A stretch of DNA of 45,429 nucleotides from JBFXIE01 sp050176255 (GTDB lineage: Bacteria > Pseudomonadota > Gammaproteobacteria > Burkholderiales > Burkholderiaceae_C), in NCBI RefSeq assembly GCF_050176255.1, contig NZ_JBFXIE010000026.1, one strand, 5' to 3'. Position numbers and translations under genes: made by a program. The notes under the pieces are model-generated. The model did not search any database and was not told the origin of the DNA. It saw only the letters and a program-made list of their open reading frames with translations. Shown here one piece after another: positions 42,332 through 45,429 of this stretch; position 1 is the stretch's first letter, and each line of letters starts with the position of its first letter.

Positions 42332-43327
42332 ATGACCTCCACCATGCTTCGCCGACACCTTCTTTCGTTGACCGCCCTTGCCTGCGCGCTGTGCGCCGCC
42401 CCCGTGCTGGCCCAAGGCAACGCGGCCAACTACCCCAGCAAGTCCATCCGCATGATCGTGCCCTTCCCGCCCGGCGGCGGCACCGACATCCTGGCGCGCC
42501 TGGTGGCCAACAAGCTCACCGAAGCCCGGCAATGGACCGTGGTGGCCGACAACAAGCCCGGCGCCGGCGGCACCATCGGCATCACCGAGGCCGTGAAGGC
42601 CGCGCCCACGGGCTATGACATCGTCATGGGCCAGAAAGACAATCTGGTCATCGGCCCCTGGCTCTACAAGAACCTGCCCTGGAACCCCACCAAAGACCTG
42701 GTGGCCGTGGCCCATGTGGCTTACACGCCCGTGCTGATCGCCACCAGCGCCAACTCGCGCTTCAAGTCGCTGGACGACGTGGTGGCCGCCGCCAGGGCCG
42801 CGCCCGGCACCATCACCTATGGCTCGCCGGGCAACGGCACCTCCATCCACCTGGCCGCCGACCTGTTCGAGAAGGCCGCCGGCATCAAGCTCAGCCATGT
42901 GCCCTACAAGGGCTCCAACCCGGCGCTCATGGACGCGCTGGCGGGCAATGTGGACCTGCTGGTGTCGTCCCTGCCATCGGCCATGGGGCAGATCAAATCC
43001 GGCAAGCTGCGCCCGCTGGCAGTCACGTCTGCCAAACGCAGTTCATCGCTGCCCGACGTCACAACGGTCGCGGAAAACGGCTTCAAGGGGTTTGACGTGA
43101 GCACCTGGTACGGTGTGCTGGCGCCCGCAGGCACGCCCGATGCCGTGGTCAAAACCCTGAATACCGAGATCAACAAACTGCTGGCAACGGCAGAGATGAA
43201 GTCCGCCATCCACGCCCAGGGCGCAGAGCCACTGGCCATGACTCCCGCGCAGTTCTCCGCCCTGCTGCAGACCGAATACGCGCAGTGGAAGGGCATTGTG
43301 GAAGCATCGGGCGCCAAGATCGAGTGA
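42332..43327 (+). CDS. Bug/TctC-family tripartite tricarboxylate transporter receptor
   Basis: A 331-residue periplasmic binding protein. The signal peptide ends after CAAPVLAQ (about residue 28). The mature part begins NYPSKSIRMIVPFPPGGGTD and has ITYGSPGNGTSIHLAADLFE and PYKGSNPALMDALAGNVDLL, all characteristic of Bug proteins. These bind carboxylates or amino acids for uptake or sensing; no TctAB membrane genes are nearby, which is common for the large Bug family of Burkholderiales. An alternative start is the ATG at 42344 (MLRRHLLSL), also well suited to a signal peptide. It stands alone between two terminators. Confidence 0.93.
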   Translation: MTSTMLRRHLLSLTALACALCAAPVLAQGNAANYPSKSIRMIVPFPPGGGTDILARLVANKLTEARQWTVVADNKPGAGGTIGITEAVKAAPTGYDIVMGQKDNLVIGPWLYKNLPWNPTKDLVAVAHVAYTPVLIATSANSRFKSLDDVVAAARAAPGTITYGSPGNGTSIHLAADLFEKAAGIKLSHVPYKGSNPALMDALAGNVDLLVSSLPSAMGQIKSGKLRPLAVTSAKRSSSLPDVTTVAENGFKGFDVSTWYGVLAPAGTPDAVVKTLNTEINKLLATAEMKSAIHAQGAEPLAMTPAQFSALLQTEYAQWKGIVEASGAKIE

Positions 43328-43354
43328 CCCCAGGCGCAGTCCGCCTTGCCAAAC

Positions 43355-43382
43355 AACAACGGCTCCCGCGGGAGCCGTTGTT
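43355..43382. terminator. Palindromic terminator between Bug and UspA genes
   Basis: A perfect 28-base palindrome centred on CCCGCGGG, between two convergent genes. It is preceded by AAACAAC and followed by TTCG, with weak T-runs, so it is a modest bidirectional terminator. Confidence 0.7.
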
Positions 43383-43428
43383 CGTGGGGCGGACGCTGGT
43401 CAGAGCACAGAGCCGCCCGCGCAATCGC

Positions 43429-43869
43429 TCAGTCGCGCACCACCAGCACCGGCACGTGCGTGACTCCCAGCAAACGCTGGGTGACGCTGCCCAGCACCAG
43501 TTTTTCCAAACCGCGACGGCCATGCGAGCCCATGACGACCAGGTCGGCCCCCGTGCTTTCGACGGCGCGCTGAATGCCGTCGTGAATGGCATGGCCCTCG
43601 CCCAGCATGGTGTTCACCGTGGTCACACCAGCCTGGCTGATGGCGGACTTTGCTGCATCCAGCGCCGCGTTGGCCTCTGCCGTGGCGGCGCTCAGGTACT
43701 GGGCCTGCCCGTACGCAAAATCAGCGCCCACGCCCGTGAACGGATAGGGGTCGATCACGCACAGCACCGTGACAGTGCTGCCAAACGATTGAGCCAAGGC
43801 CGCAGCCTTGGCAACGGCCTTCATGGATGTCTCCGATCCATCCACGGGAACAAGAATGTGCTGGAACAT
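43429..43869 (-). CDS. Universal stress protein, UspA family
   Basis: A 146-residue single-domain universal stress protein. It begins MFQHILVPVDGSETSMKAV and ends with the nucleotide-binding motif VVMGSHGRRGLEKLVLGSVT, then HVPVLVVRD. The G-2x-G-9x-G(S/T) pattern points to the ATP-binding type. The start at 43869 has a strong AGGAGG 5-6 nt upstream. It is a single gene, terminated by the palindrome at 43355-43382. Its exact stress role cannot be told. Confidence 0.93.
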   Translation of the reverse strand: MFQHILVPVDGSETSMKAVAKAAALAQSFGSTVTVLCVIDPYPFTGVGADFAYGQAQYLSAATAEANAALDAAKSAISQAGVTTVNTMLGEGHAIHDGIQRAVESTGADLVVMGSHGRRGLEKLVLGSVTQRLLGVTHVPVLVVRD

Positions 43870-43961
43870 AAAAACCTCCTGATCAATAGGTGAAAGGCCG
43901 TCGGCCTTGTTGCACAACCAAGTGTCGCACCACCGGGCGCTACAAAAAAAGAACGGCGGGA

Positions 43962-44714
43962 TTATTTGGACTCATCACCCAGAAAGCAGCCGCGGCGGCA
44001 GGTAATCACCAGGGTGTCGCGCCAGCCGCCCTGGCCATCAGGCTGTATGGGGGTGGTCTCGTGGATCATGCGGGCATCATCCAGCAGCAGGCATGACCAC
44101 GGCTCGTGAAGCGTGAAGCGCTGTCCATTAGGCCCCCGGGCCTCGAAGATGCGGGTTTCGCCGCCTTTGACGGCCTGGCGTCCCACCAGAAAGACGGCTA
44201 CCAGATCCACTCCGTCGCGGTGCGCGCCCTCGGGCGTGGGGCGCCCTATGCCGCCTTCGGTGTCAATGCGAAACTGGTGCGCTTCGATGAACCAGCGACG
44301 GGTCTGCGCCGCCAGTGCCTCTTGCGCCAAATCCGCCACGGCCCGCAGCAGTTGCTGCAACACGGGCAGTGCCACGGTGGCGTCACGCATGGGCGCAAAC
44401 CAGCGCAGCATGCCGCCGTGCAGGGCGTTGTATTCCACAGGCTGCCAATGGGCGCGGTGCGGGGCCTGGGTCACCGCACCGGCGTCCACGGTAAAACAGG
44501 AATGCCGCCTGCGGCGGTAGCGTCCGCCGTCTTTCAAAAAATCATCGGAGGGCAGATCGGCCCAGTCGGGCTCCAGGGCCTGCAGATCGGCAAGCTTGCA
44601 GCCCATCCAGGCGGCCGTATCAGAGGGCTGCAAAACCGCGTAACCACGTTCGCGCAATTGCTGCGCAAGCTGCGACGCCGGGGTGTAGGGCGGAGAAAAA
44701 GTGACATGCGCCAT
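43962..44714 (-). CDS. 2OG-Fe(II) dioxygenase family protein
   Basis: A 250-residue protein of the 2OG-Fe dioxygenase family that includes amino acid hydroxylases such as L-isoleucine dioxygenase. The iron ligands are probably H and D in EGAHRDGVDLVAVFLVGRQ and the later His in DDARMIHETTPI. A 2-oxoglutarate-binding Arg is likely in DTLVITCRR. The N-terminal FLKDGGRYRRRRHSCF is typical of the family. No metabolic gene is adjacent, so the substrate is unknown; free amino acid hydroxylation is the closest guess. It is a single gene on the minus strand. Confidence 0.82.
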   Translation of the reverse strand: MAHVTFSPPYTPASQLAQQLRERGYAVLQPSDTAAWMGCKLADLQALEPDWADLPSDDFLKDGGRYRRRRHSCFTVDAGAVTQAPHRAHWQPVEYNALHGGMLRWFAPMRDATVALPVLQQLLRAVADLAQEALAAQTRRWFIEAHQFRIDTEGGIGRPTPEGAHRDGVDLVAVFLVGRQAVKGGETRIFEARGPNGQRFTLHEPWSCLLLDDARMIHETTPIQPDGQGGWRDTLVITCRRGCFLGDESK

Positions 44715-44760
44715 ACGCCCGAGCTTAACGCCTGGCGACGGCGCTGCCCGCGCAAATCAG

Positions 44761-45297
44761 TCACCGATCTGATCGACCATGCCCCCGGTCGTGGCCGCGG
44801 CTCTCCCCTCGTCCATTGCCACGTCCGTTGCCACGCCCGCCCCGGTCATCGTCACGATGGTGGTCGCGCCATTCGCCACGCCGGTCGTCGCGGTAATGCC
44901 GGTCATAGCCGTCACGATCGCCGCGGCGGTAGTCAACGCGCCGCGGCGGCTCCTTCACAAAATACACCGGCTGGCCGCACGCCGCGTATCGTGCGCAGTG
45001 CTTGGCCCAGTTTTTGGCATGCCCCGGTGGCACATACATGTAGATGGGCGCGCGTTGCACATACAGCGGCTGAGGCGAGATCACCATCGGCTGCGCATAC
45101 CACAGCGCTGGCGGCGGACCATTGCCGATATCCACCCTGCCATACACACCGGGGGCGATTTGTCCGCTCACGGTGGCACTGACCTGCGCCTGCACGGGTG
45201 CCATGCCCGCGACCAGCGCCAGGCCCAGGCCCAGGCTGGCGAGCAGACGGCGCCCGCCGCCAAGAATCCAGAACTTGAAAAGATATTGAGGTTTCAT
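44761..45297 (-). CDS. Secreted protein with disordered R/D/G-rich tail
   Basis: I do not recognise a functional domain in this 178-residue protein. The N-terminal part (MKPQYLFKF then LLASLGLGLALVAGMAPVQA) is a signal peptide, so it is exported. Residues 35-100 resemble small periplasmic proteins of Burkholderiales (GVYGRVDIGNGPPPALWYAQ, then PPGHAKNWAKHCARYAACGQ), with a conserved Cys pair. From residue 105 it is low-complexity and highly charged (RGDRDGYDRHYRDD, then RG and GRGN repeats). Such tails may bind metals, nucleic acid or polyanions. The start at 45297 is chosen for the signal peptide; an ATG two codons plus upstream is possible. Confidence 0.72.
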   Translation of the reverse strand: MKPQYLFKFWILGGGRRLLASLGLGLALVAGMAPVQAQVSATVSGQIAPGVYGRVDIGNGPPPALWYAQPMVISPQPLYVQRAPIYMYVPPGHAKNWAKHCARYAACGQPVYFVKEPPRRVDYRRGDRDGYDRHYRDDRRGEWRDHHRDDDRGGRGNGRGNGRGESRGHDRGHGRSDR

Positions 45298-45429
45298 CGT
45301 TGCTTGCATTACGCCATGATCCAAAAATTTGCGGCAGTGCCCGAATCATCGTCCAGCAGGACCGCAGCCGTGTGTAAGCTTGTGTTCATCACGACAAAGG
45401 TGTAGCGCAGAGTTGCAACAAGTCAAGAC

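Noticed and set aside
44106..45182. 358-codon open frame on the plus strand
   Set aside because: It spans two minus-strand genes with recognisable features (2OG dioxygenase and signal peptide protein), and it has no domain of its own.

Overview
The window is GC-rich, densely packed DNA whose gene content fits a betaproteobacterium of the order Burkholderiales, most likely family Comamonadaceae. The pointers are a BktB-type thiolase, a Bug/TctC receptor, the imuA-imuB-dnaE2 mutagenesis cassette, scoAB, a tandem glycine riboswitch in front of gcvTHP, and six copies of a short hairpin repeat whose pattern I recall from Comamonadaceae genomes. The family assignment is inference. No rRNA, tRNA, CRISPR array, complete insertion sequence or prophage was found. 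A 100-N scaffold gap (23863-23962) is flanked by an exact 127-bp duplication and is almost certainly an assembly artefact.

Layout. 1-4.2 kb is the least conserved part: a LysR regulator with an 18-bp upstream palindrome, a frameshifted 5' remnant of a type I restriction-modification hsdM, an AraC regulator broken by one in-frame stop, and an unrecognised lipoprotein whose 3' half is AT-richer than its surroundings. 4.3-7.1 kb holds an RluA-type pseudouridine synthase and a NarL-type two-component pair. 7.3-12.6 kb is the SOS mutasome imuA-imuB-dnaE2 behind a perfect LexA box; dnaE2 carries a repeat copy in frame. 12.7-18.4 kb has an HD-GYP protein, scoAB with a divergent PAS-LuxR regulator, and katG.

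18.4-23.9 kb holds an AhpD-like protein divergent from katG, then a lipid A modification locus: an EptA/MCR-type phosphoethanolamine transferase and a PAP2 phosphatase on the minus strand, divergent from an OmpR-type regulator and its histidine kinase. 24.2-30.7 kb has ETF-ubiquinone oxidoreductase, a TrpXYZ-like ABC transporter with an internal terminator after the binding-protein gene, and a LysR/SDR divergent pair.

30.8-37.2 kb is the glycine cleavage region: an Lrp/AsnC regulator, tandem glycine riboswitch, gcvT, gcvH and gcvP (with a repeat hairpin between gcvH and gcvP), then an AhpD-like CMD protein and an FKBP isomerase. 37.2-45.4 kb has a hybrid histidine kinase, a second RluA-type synthase, an SDR, bktB, a Bug receptor, a UspA protein, a 2OG-Fe dioxygenase and a secreted R/D/G-rich protein.

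No completely new multi-gene system is evident. The signals best worth following are the dispersed repeat and its capture inside dnaE2, the mcr-like eptA-pap2-TCS locus, the hairpin between the two glycine aptamers, and the orphan lipoprotein next to decayed restriction and regulator genes.
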